64,000 nucleotides of DNA. Origin: Flavobacteriales bacterium (GTDB taxonomy: Bacteria > Bacteroidota > Bacteroidia > Flavobacteriales > Schleiferiaceae). This document shows positions 40,184 through 52,700 of this stretch, in pieces (the first letter of the stretch is position 1; the number at the start of each line of letters is the position of its first letter). The position numbers and the translations under genes were made by a program. Below the pieces are notes generated by a model that was not told the DNA's origin, did not search any database, and saw only the letters and a program-made list of their open reading frames with translations. The DNA lies in assembly GCA_017795025.1 (NCBI GenBank), contig CP051243.1, forward strand, positions 310,001 through 374,000, in the 5' to 3' direction.

Positions 40184-43100
40184 ATGAGACAACTACTATT
40201 TTCTATTTTCCTATCGATGGTCTGGCTCTCCTCTGCAGGGCAGGGGACCGTCTCCACAACAGGGCAAATGAACCCGAACAACGGTTCAAACGGTATTACC
40301 CTACGTGTGGAAGCCTCCTCTCCAATTGAGATTACTGGGCTTACAAATGTTTTTACTACAGGAGCAACGAGTGCTACAGTTTGGGTGCGTCAAGGTGGCG
40401 TGGCGAACGGTGGATCTCCAAACATTTCTACTGCAAATGGCTGGACTCAAGTGGTAATTAATGCACCTTTAACTGGTGCCAACAGTACTAATGATATCAA
40501 CATCCCATTTGGGGGTGTTAAAATTCCAGTGCCTGCGAATGGTGCGGTTGGGATTTTCATTGAAGGTACTTCAGGAACAAGTCGTTACCAGACGGGTACG
40601 GCGAGTGATCAGGTGATTTACACCGACAACACCATGACAATTAATATCGCCGACTCTGTGGCTTATGGTGGTGCAACTCCAGTTCCTGTAAACAACCCTC
40701 GTCGTTTCGTAGGTACGGTAACATACGCTTTAGCGGTTACTGGAAACTGTACTCCTTTTACTGGCTTTACAATTGACAGTATCAGTGGAACCGCGGCTAA
40801 AGTAAACTGGACGCCAGGTACTTCTAATACTGGATACAAGTTAGAGTATGGCACGGCTGGATTTACACTAGGCACGGGCACAGTAGTTACCGGTACTTAC
40901 CCAACAACACCAGCAACTCCGCCCGTAATCTTAACGGGTTTATCTCCTAACACTAATTATGACCTTTATTTAGAGGAATATTGTAATAGTGGTGCTGATA
41001 CGGTTGGATTCCCAACGCCACAAACTTTTACTACCACTAAGTTATGTGGTGCTCCAAGTGGGTTTAGCGAATCTAACTTAACCTCAAATACCGTTGATGT
41101 CAACTGGACCCAAGCAGGTTCTTACACCGAAGCATGGCTAATGTGGGGTCCATCGGGAACTACCCCTGGAAGTACAGGTTGGACCGTGGATACAATTACC
41201 GCTCCAACCATGATGTCGACCATCACGGGCTTGGCATCTTCTACAGCGTATGACATTTATTTAGCCACTAATTGTGGTGCTGTAAATGGCGTATCAGATA
41301 CGGTAGGTCCTCTTCAAATTGTAACGCCAATTCAAGGACCACAAGGATTAAACTGTACTACGGGTCAACCAGGTATTTTATTTGCTGATGACTTTGAAAC
41401 TCAAGGTGGTTGGACTGGTGATATCGGTACTGGAGCAAGTAACTGGAACTACAACACTGGTGGTACTAGTTCTACTGCTACTGGCCCTACCGGCGCTCAT
41501 TCAGGTACACAGTACATTTACACAGAAACTTCAGGTGCACCAACCGGTGCTAATATTGAAGCGATTTCTCCAAGAATCGATTTATCATCTTCCTTTAACA
41601 GTGCCGAGCTTTCTTTCTGGCTGCATGCTTATGGAGCCAGTATTGATACGATTAAGGTGCAGGTAGGCCCTAACGCTACCGGTCCTTGGAACACCGTATT
41701 TACACAAGTTGGACAATTACAAACAGCTAATGCAGATCCTTGGCAGAATGTAGGTATTAACCTTGATAATTATGTAGGTTCAGCCATTCACATTCGCTTT
41801 TTAGTAATTCACGGTACTAGCTTTAATGGTGATGTGGCTATTGATTTGGTAGAGGTGAACTCTTGCCAGACTTGTCCTTTCCCAGGAGCTCCAAACCTAA
41901 CATTTGTGAATAGCGATTCTGCTTCTTTCACTTGGACTGGTGCTGGTACTTCTTATGATATAAACTGGGGTCCAGCAGGATTTACGCAAGGCTCTGCCGC
42001 TTCTAATTTTGATAGTACAGCAACCACTAGTTTTGGTTTAGGTGGTTTATCTGGAAACACAGCGTACGACATCTATGTACGTAATGATTGTTCCGATAGT
42101 GCTAACGGCGTAAGTGGTTGGGTTGGTCCATTGACCTTCGTTACCCTTTGTAACCCACTAACAGCTCCATACAGCAATAACTTTGATATGGACTCTATCG
42201 ATCAGGCCCCAATCTGTTGGGATAATGCGCTGATTGGTGGGACTTCAGCTACTTTACCAAATGCAGATGTAGAGGTACCTAGTACGCTTTATCCTCCTAT
42301 TTCATCACCGAATGTGGTTCGTTTCTACAACTATAACACCGACACGGCTTGGTTAATTACGCCACAGTTTAGTGATCTTACGGCTGGCGATAAGCGGATT
42401 AAGTTCCATGGGATGACCACTACTACCGCTACAGGTAATGATTTAATCATTGGTACGATTGCCTCTCCTGGCGACCGCGCAAGCTTTGTACCGATTGATA
42501 CCATTACAGTGGCTAGAAACTATGCCCAGTTTGTTGTGGAAATTACGACCGCTAATGGATACAATGGAACACACGAATTTATTGTGTTGGCTCACGCTGG
42601 TCCTACTTTCCGTACCTATTACATCGACGACTTTGAGTATGAAATGATTCCTGCTTGTAACCCTCCTTTGGTGAGCACTTTAGGCGTTAATTATGTTACC
42701 GCTACAGATGCTGAAGTAACTTGGGGTTCAGGTTCTGATGGTGATACCACTTTCGTTGAGTGGGGTCTTCCAGGCTTTACACCAGGTTCTACCAATTTAG
42801 GTCGTATTGCTGTAGCTGGAGGTCAGGATAGCGCCTTAATTACTGGACTATCTGCACAAACAGATTACGAATTCTATATTCAAGATTCTTGTTATGGAAA
42901 CGGCACTAGCCCTTATGTTGGTCCTGTGTCCTTCCGTACGGCTTGTCTAATTTCTAGTCCAGCTTTATTGCCATTAAATGATGGTTTCGAGGGATATACT
43001 CAAGGTCCTGACTTTACTACTACTACCTTCTTATGTAACCCATCGTACTACTGGACATTTGATCCTTCTAGTACTAATGGTCGTGGTAGATTACAGGCTA

Positions 43101-46100
43101 GTGCTAATCACCCTAACAATGGTACCCAGGCCTTCACATTTGATCAAACCTCATTTTTGAATCCTGCGGAGACCAATTACCTAACGATGACGGTGAACTT
43201 AAGTAGCTATACTACTGCTGGTGGGATCAACTTAAGCTTCTACATCATGGATCATACAAACCAAATCCATCCCGATAATAAGGTATGGGTGCGTGGTAGT
43301 GCTGCTGATCCTTGGATTGAGATTATTGACTTGAACCCTTATTTCAATACCAGTACATTGAATTCTGGAGTTTACGATTCTATCCAAGAAGTAGACATTA
43401 TGGCGCCAATTACCGCTGCTGGTCAGTCGATTGGTGCTAATACCCAAATTCGTTGGGGTCAGAATGATTTAAGCTCAAATGGTTCTACGACTTGTTGTTA
43501 TGGTTATACCATCGACGATGTGAGTTTAGAGGCTGTATCTTGTCCGAACCCAAGTGGTTTAGCAGTAAACAACCTCTTAGATACCACTGCTACTATGACT
43601 TGGGCTAACAGTTCTTCTGCAACTAATTATGAATTCTGGTTTGGTCCACAAGGATTCTACCAAGGAACGACTACTACAACTGGTAATAGGTTCTTTACAA
43701 CTTCAAGTAGTATCTTAGTTGATACCTTAAGTCCTACCACTTGTTACGAATTCTTAGTACGAAGTGTATGTTCTAGTGGTGATACTAGTAACTGGGTAGG
43801 ACCAATCCAGTACTGTACTACTTGTCCAGTAAGCTACTCTATGCCTTACTTCACCAACTTTGAGATTAACACTCCAGGGCTTGCCAGTGGTACTCCTCCG
43901 GGATGGGCTAACTGTTGGACACAACAATCAGCCTCAGGCGCAACGGTGCGTTGGGAAGCTGAAGATGCAAGTGGTGCCAATGAGAACTCCTTAAATACCG
44001 GTCCATTTACCGATGCAACTTTAGCTCCGGCTTCTGGTGGTATTTATATGTACTTAGAGACTTCTACTTCAGGATCATACGCTGATTTAGTATCTCCTGG
44101 TATTAATCTGAGTAATGCCGTGAATCCACAGTTAGAGTTCTCTTACCATATGTATGGTGCTACCATCAATCAGTTAGAGATCTTAGCTGAAAACGTAAGT
44201 ACCGGAACTATTACTTCATTAGATACTATTGTTGGTCAGCAACAAACAGCAGGTTCCGATCCTTGGAACACGCATGTAACTAATGTATCAAGCTTAACGG
44301 CTGGTTCTTACCGCTTCATCTTCCGTGGATATCGTGGTACTTCATTTACTGGTGATATCTCTATCGATGATGTATGGGTAATGGAAGCACCTACTTGTCC
44401 TCGTCCTGCGGGATTAACCCAAGACAGTGCTAACTTGAATACCATTACCGCTAGCTGGACCTCAAATGGTACTGGTACGAGCTGGGCTATTGAGTACGGT
44501 CCGGTAGGATTTACTCCTGGAACCGGCACCACTGTAGTTGCTACAAGCAATCCTTACACTATTACAGGTTTAAGTTCGGCTACAGCTTATGACGTTTATG
44601 TAAGTGAGATTTGTGGTCCTGCCGATACTAGTATAGCGATAGGTCCGATTGTTATGAACACTACATTATGTTTGGCTAGTGATCAATGTTGGACTCCAAT
44701 AGACCTAGAAGATACCTTCGGTGATGGTTGGAACGGCGCTACCTTAGATGTGATCCAAAATGGTGTTACCGTAGCAACCTTAGGTTCTAACTTTACTACC
44801 GGTAACTTATATCAAGACTCCGTATTACTATGTAACAACCTAACTACTGTTTTTGTACTGTCAAATGCAGGGGGATGGCCGTCGGAAATTGGTATTACTG
44901 TAAATACTCCATGGGGAGCACAGGCTGGTCAGTACGTGGCAAACCCAAGTACTGCCCTAGGTGATACTTTGGTGGCTATTACCGCCCAATGTACACCACC
45001 TACTTGTCCTCAACCTTCTAACTTGGTGGTAAATAGTACTACTGGTACTACTGCTAACGTAGGTTGGACTGCTGGTGGTTCAGGTACTTCTTGGGAAGTT
45101 GAATACGGTACTGGGGCCTTCTTACCTGGCGGTGGTACTCGTGTAATTGCAACTACCAATCCGTACACCATCACTGGTTTGAGTGGATCTACAAACTATA
45201 ATTTCTATGTAAGAGAGATTTGTAGTCCAGGTGATACTTCTGTATGGGCTGGTCCATTAGGGTTCACAACTGCTTGTGTTACCGCGATGGCACCTTACTT
45301 CACCGACTTTGAGAACATTCCAATTGGAATTGGTACTGGTACTCCTTCTTCTTGGAACAACTGTTGGACTGCAATCCAGACTTCAGGAAGTACCGTACGT
45401 TGGGAGTCAGAGGATGCCACTGGTGCAAACGAGAACTCCTTAAACACCGGTCCATTTACCGATGCGAGTTTACACCCAGCTTCTGGTGGTACTTATATGT
45501 ATATCGAGACTTCTACTTCAGGTACAGGTCCTGCTGAATTAACTTCACCAGTTATTGACTTCAGCAGCCTTACTACTCCTGAATTGAAGTTCCACTACCA
45601 CATGTTTGGAGCAACCATCAATAAGCTTGTTATTCAAGCGGTTGATGCTAACGGATCTCGTATTGCCCTAGATAGCTTGGTAGGACAGCAGCAAACTGCT
45701 CAGTCTGATAGCTTCTATGTGCATACTATTGACCTAAGCATGTTACCACAAACCACTTATGCCTTCGTATTCCAAGGTTTCCGTGGTACTTCATTTACCG
45801 GTGATATTTCTATCGACGATGTAAGTGTTGATGAGCAAGGTAGTTCAGGTCCATCTCCATGTCCAATGCCAACCAATGCGATGGCAACTAGCAATGTGGG
45901 TTGTGATAGTGTTGAGGTAGACTGGATGTCGAACACTGGTGGATCTATTATCCAATATGGTCCTGCAGGATTTACTCCAGGTACAGGTACCTTCACCGGT
46001 ATTGTAACTGCACCATACACCATCTTCGGATTAACCCCAGGTACTGCCTATGATGTATGGGTTGCTGATACCTGTGGTGGTGACACCAGTGCTTATGCAC

Positions 46101-46645
46101 CAATTAATGTAAGCACCGCTAGTGGTCCACTTCCGGTGGCAACCATCAGCAATGTGAGCGATACCATTATTGGTAACCAGTTTATCGTATACCTCGACGG
46201 TAGCGGATCTACTGATGCTACCAGCTATACTTGGGACTTCGGTAACGGAGTAACGGGTAGCGGAGCAATGGATACCGTAATCTTCTTAGGAAACGGTACC
46301 TATACAGTAGTATTAACCGCCACCAACGGTTGTGGTAGCGATACAACTAGCTATCAAGTGTATGTGAACATTGGTTTGGATGAGAATCCATTAGCCAATA
46401 ACTTGAATGTATTCCCGAACCCTGCCAGTCACGAGGTGAATGTTAGCTTCCGTGAAGTAGGTAGCGGCGATGTGGAAATCCGCTTACGCGACGCACAAGG
46501 TCGTGAAGTGATGATGATCCAAGATCGCATGCAAAGCGGAACTTACAGTAGAGATATTGATGTGAGCAGCTTAGCTCGAGGTATTTATATGGTAGAAGTG
46601 AAGTCCGGAGGACTCACCGCTCACCGTCGCCTGAGCATCCGCTAA
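40184..46645 (+). CDS. Giant multidomain FnIII/MAM/PKD surface protein with T9SS sorting domain, copy 1
   Basis: Predicted secreted adhesin-like protein of 2153 residues. A signal peptide (1 to about 19) and a beta-rich N-terminal domain (about 20-185, shared with the next gene) are followed by alternating fibronectin type III modules, for example at about 187-285, 289-390 and 564-655 with LEYGTAGFTLG- and YDIYVR-type strands. Between them are MAM/choice-of-anchor J-like jelly rolls, the first at about 396-563, others containing FEINTPGLASGTPPGW and GTSFTGDISIDDV. A PKD domain at about 1984-2063 (SGSTDATSYTWDFGNG) and a type A T9SS sorting domain from about 2076 (NVFPNPASHEV) end it. Codons look strongly biased to GGT, ACT and GTA, hinting at high expression. 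Ligand unknown. Confidence 0.88.
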   Translation: MRQLLFSIFLSMVWLSSAGQGTVSTTGQMNPNNGSNGITLRVEASSPIEITGLTNVFTTGATSATVWVRQGGVANGGSPNISTANGWTQVVINAPLTGANSTNDINIPFGGVKIPVPANGAVGIFIEGTSGTSRYQTGTASDQVIYTDNTMTINIADSVAYGGATPVPVNNPRRFVGTVTYALAVTGNCTPFTGFTIDSISGTAAKVNWTPGTSNTGYKLEYGTAGFTLGTGTVVTGTYPTTPATPPVILTGLSPNTNYDLYLEEYCNSGADTVGFPTPQTFTTTKLCGAPSGFSESNLTSNTVDVNWTQAGSYTEAWLMWGPSGTTPGSTGWTVDTITAPTMMSTITGLASSTAYDIYLATNCGAVNGVSDTVGPLQIVTPIQGPQGLNCTTGQPGILFADDFETQGGWTGDIGTGASNWNYNTGGTSSTATGPTGAHSGTQYIYTETSGAPTGANIEAISPRIDLSSSFNSAELSFWLHAYGASIDTIKVQVGPNATGPWNTVFTQVGQLQTANADPWQNVGINLDNYVGSAIHIRFLVIHGTSFNGDVAIDLVEVNSCQTCPFPGAPNLTFVNSDSASFTWTGAGTSYDINWGPAGFTQGSAASNFDSTATTSFGLGGLSGNTAYDIYVRNDCSDSANGVSGWVGPLTFVTLCNPLTAPYSNNFDMDSIDQAPICWDNALIGGTSATLPNADVEVPSTLYPPISSPNVVRFYNYNTDTAWLITPQFSDLTAGDKRIKFHGMTTTTATGNDLIIGTIASPGDRASFVPIDTITVARNYAQFVVEITTANGYNGTHEFIVLAHAGPTFRTYYIDDFEYEMIPACNPPLVSTLGVNYVTATDAEVTWGSGSDGDTTFVEWGLPGFTPGSTNLGRIAVAGGQDSALITGLSAQTDYEFYIQDSCYGNGTSPYVGPVSFRTACLISSPALLPLNDGFEGYTQGPDFTTTTFLCNPSYYWTFDPSSTNGRGRLQASANHPNNGTQAFTFDQTSFLNPAETNYLTMTVNLSSYTTAGGINLSFYIMDHTNQIHPDNKVWVRGSAADPWIEIIDLNPYFNTSTLNSGVYDSIQEVDIMAPITAAGQSIGANTQIRWGQNDLSSNGSTTCCYGYTIDDVSLEAVSCPNPSGLAVNNLLDTTATMTWANSSSATNYEFWFGPQGFYQGTTTTTGNRFFTTSSSILVDTLSPTTCYEFLVRSVCSSGDTSNWVGPIQYCTTCPVSYSMPYFTNFEINTPGLASGTPPGWANCWTQQSASGATVRWEAEDASGANENSLNTGPFTDATLAPASGGIYMYLETSTSGSYADLVSPGINLSNAVNPQLEFSYHMYGATINQLEILAENVSTGTITSLDTIVGQQQTAGSDPWNTHVTNVSSLTAGSYRFIFRGYRGTSFTGDISIDDVWVMEAPTCPRPAGLTQDSANLNTITASWTSNGTGTSWAIEYGPVGFTPGTGTTVVATSNPYTITGLSSATAYDVYVSEICGPADTSIAIGPIVMNTTLCLASDQCWTPIDLEDTFGDGWNGATLDVIQNGVTVATLGSNFTTGNLYQDSVLLCNNLTTVFVLSNAGGWPSEIGITVNTPWGAQAGQYVANPSTALGDTLVAITAQCTPPTCPQPSNLVVNSTTGTTANVGWTAGGSGTSWEVEYGTGAFLPGGGTRVIATTNPYTITGLSGSTNYNFYVREICSPGDTSVWAGPLGFTTACVTAMAPYFTDFENIPIGIGTGTPSSWNNCWTAIQTSGSTVRWESEDATGANENSLNTGPFTDASLHPASGGTYMYIETSTSGTGPAELTSPVIDFSSLTTPELKFHYHMFGATINKLVIQAVDANGSRIALDSLVGQQQTAQSDSFYVHTIDLSMLPQTTYAFVFQGFRGTSFTGDISIDDVSVDEQGSSGPSPCPMPTNAMATSNVGCDSVEVDWMSNTGGSIIQYGPAGFTPGTGTFTGIVTAPYTIFGLTPGTAYDVWVADTCGGDTSAYAPINVSTASGPLPVATISNVSDTIIGNQFIVYLDGSGSTDATSYTWDFGNGVTGSGAMDTVIFLGNGTYTVVLTATNGCGSDTTSYQVYVNIGLDENPLANNLNVFPNPASHEVNVSFREVGSGDVEIRLRDAQGREVMMIQDRMQSGTYSRDIDVSSLARGIYMVEVKSGGLTAHRRLSIR

Positions 46646-46666
46646 TCACGGTTATTGATAAAAATG

Positions 46667-46697
46667 AAACCCCGGCCATTTGGTCGGGGTTTTTTTA
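46667..46697 (+). terminator. Rho-independent terminator after giant protein copy 1
   Basis: Ten-pair stem AACCCCGGCC / GGTCGGGGTT (one G-U pair) with an ATTT loop, followed by a run of seven T. It ends transcription 22 bases after the stop codon, so copy 2 must have its own promoter. Confidence 0.88.
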
Positions 46698-46760
46698 TTC
46701 CCTGATTTCTAGTATCTTGAAGCAGTCTACTACTACTATTGTTCAACCTTATTCACTGCT

Positions 46761-49700
46761 ATGAGAAAAACACTACTTTTTGCCGTGTTGTTATTGTCGG
46801 CTGTATCCCTAATGGGACAAGGCACCATAACAACTTCTCCACCTTTGACCCCTAATAATGGACAAGCTGGAATCACCTTTCAGGTATCTTCTAATACCCC
46901 AGTAGATATTGATGGAATTTCTAATATTTTCACCTCCGGAGCCACAAGTGCTAGTGTGTGGATTCGAATTGGTGGCGCTCAAACACCCCCTAATATCAGC
47001 GTTGGTAACGGTTGGGTAGAAGTAATTAGTAATGCTGCCATTACAGGTGCCGATGGAACAAGCTTAATTAACATACCCTTTGGAGGTGCAACTATCAGCA
47101 TACCTGCTAATACTCCTGTTGGAGTGCATATTGCAGGAAATACTAGATACCAAACAGGAACAGCTGCAGATGTAGTCACTTATACAGATGGTACCTTCAC
47201 CGTAAATGTTTCCGATTCTGTAGCCTATGGTGGGCCCCTCCCTAATCCAACCTTTAATCCACGTCGTTTTGTAGGTTCCGTAACCTATAGCTTGGGCATT
47301 GCAGGTAATTGTGCGAATAGTTTTTCAAATTTTTCGATTGATAGTATAGGCGTAGACAGCGCTTTAGTTAATTGGACTGCAGGAAGCGGAAATACAGGTT
47401 TTCGCATCGAATATGATACGGCAGGTTTTACCAAGGGAACAGGTAATATAATTACCGGATCTTATCCAAGTAGCAGCCCACCAATTTTACTATCTGGCTT
47501 GATGCCTGATACTGATTACGATGTTTATTTCACAGAATATTGTGCTAACGATTCGGTATACTTTCCTGCGGCCCAGCCTTTCCGAACCGATCCTATCTGT
47601 CCGGCCCCCAGTAATGTTCAAATTATTGCGCTCGACTCGGTGAGTGTAACTTTTACTTACACAGCTACCACCGACTCCATTTCTTGGGAGTGGGGACCCA
47701 CGGGCTTTGTTCAAGGAACGGGAACCACCGGAACCTCTGTTGGCGATACAGTAACTATATCCGGCTTTAGCCCCAATACGGCCTATGATTTATTGGTTAG
47801 TTCCGATTGCAGTAATCGAGGTGATGGTAATTCACGTCCTAGCACTTTGTCTTTTACTACCGATTGCGGCTATGGCGTGGTTCGCTTTACCGAGGACTTT
47901 GACTCAACGGCATTTCCTTGTTTAAGGGCTTATACTGACGTATCAAGTGGTACACCAAGTGTAACCATCACAACTGCCTTTAACCCTACCAGTGCTCCGC
48001 AGCAGTTGCTCTTAAATAATGGAGCGGCCACAGGATCAGGTGAGGATGTCATGCTCATTTTCCAACCTTTTTATGGTATGAACAACCTTAACAAGATGGT
48101 TGAGTTTAATGCTAAAACGGCCTCTACTGCTGCCACCACCTTAGATGTGGTGTCTATTCCTAACCCTGACAATCCTGGTGTTTACAATGTAATCCAATCG
48201 GTAAGCCTAAATGGAAGTAATCAACGTTTTACCATTAATTTAGATGCAAGTTCGAATTACAACGGCACCGATCCGGTTATTGCTTTGCGCCACGGTGCAC
48301 AAAGTACCTTCCAAGGTATATATGTAGATGACTTCGTATTCGATGCCATTCCTACTTGCCCTCCAATTAATCCTTTTGAAGTAGAAACTGATGCTGTTGG
48401 AACAGATGTTTATCTCAATTGGGTGAGCAGCTCTAGCGCCCTTGGCGCTAATGTAGCGTGGGGTTTACCGGGCTTTACGCCAAGTATTACTGGAAATAGC
48501 GTTAATGTTACCGATACATTTGCTGTAATCTCCAATTTAACGCCTAATACAACCTATGAATTCTATATTCAAGATTCTTGTGCTGCCACTGACTTAGCGG
48601 TCTGGGTTGGACCTTTTAGCATCCTTACGGGTTGCGGGGCCTTAACCGCAACAACACTGCCTTTCTTTGATGGCTTTGAGCTTTATTCCACCGGCCCTTC
48701 ATTTACCGGGACCACTAATTTATGTGCATCTAGTCATAGCTGGCGATTTACAGCTTCCGATGAATCAGCGTCACGCCTGCGTTTGCAAGCAGGAACAGCT
48801 TTTTATAAAAGTGGTATACAAGCGGCTACTCTTGATCATTCACCCAGTGTAACTGCGGTACAGGCTAACTATCTCACCCTCTCGGTAAATCTAAGTAATT
48901 ATACTACCGCAGGAGGTATTCAACTCGGCTTCTACGTAATGTCTCATGGTCAGGAAGCGAGTCCCGAGAATAGAGTTTGGGTGCGTGGAGCACCCGGAGA
49001 CCCTTGGATTGAGGCCGTAAATTTGGATGCGATACGCTCTGCGCAAGGATCCTATGATTCGGTTCAAAACTTAGATATTAAAGGTTTGATTGACGCTGCA
49101 GGTCAATCGATTGGAGCCGCTACTCAAATTCGATTTGGTCAAAGTGGTCGTTTTGCGGCTTCTAGCACTACCTTCTCGGACGGTATTACCATTGACGATG
49201 TTACTTTGGAGGCAGTTAGTTGTGCCGTGCCTCCAGGTTTAACGGTAGGAAACTTGTTCGACACTACTGCTACCGTTAGTTGGGCTGGATCTTCCACTCA
49301 GTATCAAGTATGGATTGGGCCTGGTGGTTTCTATCAAGGAACTACAACTACTGGTGGTACTAAAACGATTACTTCTTCCAACTCATTCGTTATAAATACT
49401 TTAAGTCCACAAACCTGCTATCAAGTATTGGTGCGTTCGGTTTGTGCTCCGGGAGATAGCTCTGCTTGGGCAGGACCTTTCGATTTCTGTACGCCTTGCT
49501 CTCCCATCTCTGCGCCAAGCACGGAGGATTGGAATACGCTTGGTTTAGGCAAGGATTTAGGCTGCTTTAGCGCAATTCAGGATCCTAGTCACCTCAACAG
49601 TAATTTCCTTGGCGCTTCTACCACTTCAAGTGGATTCCCTTACAGTTCGCCAAGGCAGGTGGAGATGGATAATAGTAGCTCCCCTCATCCTTTAATGATC

Positions 49701-52700
49701 ATTTCGCCTCCAACAACCGACATGAGTTTAGGTGATAAGAGGGTAGTGGTACGCGCTCGCCAATTAACGAATTATGTTCCGGCAGCACAGATGGTGATTG
49801 GTACTATGGACAATCCTTTAGATGCAAATACTTTCCATCCTTTGGATAGCTTTGATCTAACCGATGCAAATCCACATGACCGATATGTGAGTAATCTAAC
49901 TGCGGCGAATGGTTATAATGGTACAGATGCCTATTTCGCTATAGCTCATGGAAACAGAACAACCTTCCGTACTTTCTATATTGATGATGTTATTTATGAA
50001 GTAATTCCTAGCTGCCCGGAGGTTACAAATCTAAGCGTGATAGCTGTGGATTCCATGAATGCAACTTTAAGCTTTATGCCTGCTTCAGGCTCTGCTGGAA
50101 CTTTCCAGGTAGAATATGGAAGCGGATCACAAGGAAGTCCTTTAAATACTTTAATGACCGTATCTAATGATACCTTTAGTTTAAGTGGCTTGTCTGCCAA
50201 TACGAACTACTGCTATTGGGTGCGTGAAATATGCCAACCCGGAGATACCTCTAATTGGACGGGCCCAGTATGTTTCAAAACACAGTGTATGTCTATCTCA
50301 GCACCATTTTACGAGAACTGGGATAACTTAAGTTCTGCAAGTAAGGATTTGGGCTGTTTTAGTAGTATTGAAGGTTTATCCTTGCAGTCGAGTAACTTCC
50401 TTGGAGTAACCATCCAAAGTTCTACTTTCTACGCTCCACCAACTTCACCAAATTACGTGGAGTTTGACAACAGTAGCAATGTGTCAGACCCTCTAATATT
50501 GGTATCCCCACGTACCAATGACATGACGGCTGGGAACAAGCGAGTACGTTTTATGGTTCGTGATGCGTCAACTGCTAATACGGCTGATTTAATGATTGGA
50601 ACCATAAGTGATCCTCTGGATCCAACTACCTTCAGTCCATTAGATACTGTTGACCCAAGTTTAACTTGGACAGAAGTAACAGTAGCCTTAGATGCCGCAA
50701 ATGGTTACAATGGAACTGATTCCTATTTTGCTTTTGCACACGATTTAGGAGGCACTTTTGATTACATCTTTATAGATGAAGTACATTATGAAGTGATTCC
50801 TACCTGTGTGCGCCCCAATGGTTTAACCAGCAGTAATGTGAGCCAGAATGGAGCAACTATGTCCTGGACCAATGCCAACTCAAATAGCAGTCCTAACTAT
50901 GAGATAGAATACGGCGTTGGGCCATTAGGTGACCCGGGTAATACCCGCACCAGCCATTCCATAAATAGTATTAACCTCACGGGATTGACCGCAGGCACTA
51001 GTTACTGTTTTTGGATTAGGGAAATTTGTGCGCCCGGTGATACGAGCTTATGGCAAGGACCAGAGTGTTTCTCAACCCCTTGTCCTACGAGCTATAATGC
51101 CCCTTATAGTACCAATTTCGAGGGGGTAACCATCGGAACGGCTACCGGTACTCCTCCCGGCTGGGAGAATTGTTGGACACATGCCCAAGGTGCGGGTACT
51201 GTTCGTTGGGAATCAGAGGATGCAACGGGAGCTAACGAGAATTCATTAAATACCGGTCCATTTAACGATAATACCTTAGCCCCTAATTCGGGAGGAACTT
51301 ATATGTACCTAGAGACATCTTCCTCAGGGGGTCCAGCAGAGTTAATCTCACCTGGAATTGACATATCTACAGTGAGCAATCCTGAGCTCGAATACCATTA
51401 CCATATGTTTGGAGCGACCATCAATAAACTTGTAGTTTATGCAGAAAACTCTTCTGGGGTTCGTACGGCAATTGATAGTTTGTTGGGTCAACAACAAGCG
51501 GCTCAGGCCGATCCCTTTATGAGGCGTAATGTACCGCTCAGCTCGCTGGCAAATGGAGTGTATAAATTTGTTTTCGAAGGACACCGAGGAACTTCATTTA
51601 CTGGCGATATCTCGATCGATGATGTGTCCGTTCAACAAGGTTCTTCATGTCCGAAACCCCTAAGCATTTCTGGCGACCCCTTATCTTCATCTTCAGCTGT
51701 TGCAAGATGGACTGGTACTGCCCAAGCGAGCTCTTACCAAGTAGAATATGGAGCACCCGGCTTTACTCTCGGTTCGGGAACGATGGTAACCACTACAGCG
51801 GATTCCATTAACCTTAGTTTCCCTATCACCAACCTTTGTCAAGAGGTTTATGTGCGTGCCATTTGTGCGACTGGGGATACCAGCACATGGTTAGGACCGG
51901 CAGTGGTTTGTCCTGATGAGAGCACCTGTGATAGCTTAGATCAATACAATGCGGCAGCCTCAGCGGCACCTATTTGGGACCAATCAGCTTTATTTGTGCA
52001 ATGGGCAGGCTCCCTTGGCGGTGATACGGAAATTAGTACTGCCCAAAGTGCCTCATCGCCAAACTCCATCCGCATCCACGACCTTGGTCAGGCCGGATTA
52101 AGTGATATCGTAGCATTATTCGATACTGTAACTTCAGGGGCTTGGGAAATAGCCTTTGATATGTACGTGCCAACAGGTAGAGGCGCTTACTTCAATATCC
52201 AGCAAAACTACATTGGTGGTGTTGCTGGTAATTTATGGGGTGGTGAAATCTACTTCCTCGATAATGGCAATGCCGATGTGGTTTACTCTACTGGATCTAC
52301 CTTGGCTGGTAGCTTTACCTATACCCAAGGGTCCTGGTTTACCATGCAAACTATTATCGACTTAGATAATGATACCGTTTGGTTTGAGGTAAATAGCAAT
52401 CCGGTTAATGTTGGCTATCAATATTCCTTAGCCAATGCAGGAGGGCCAGCACAGTTTAATGGAATTAACTTCTATTCAGGGGTGCGTCAAGGCTTTACTT
52501 ACGATTGCGATTATTATTTCGACAATTTCTGTATTAGTCCGCGGGCAACTGGCACTCCTTGTCCGGCCCCAAGTGGCTTAGCTTCAACTGCCAATATTGG
52601 TTGCGACAGTGTAGAGCTTAATTGGAATAGTAACAGTGGGTCTTCTGTATTAGAATATGGCCCCGCTGGCTTTACCCTGGGTTCGGGTACTCAGGTGGCG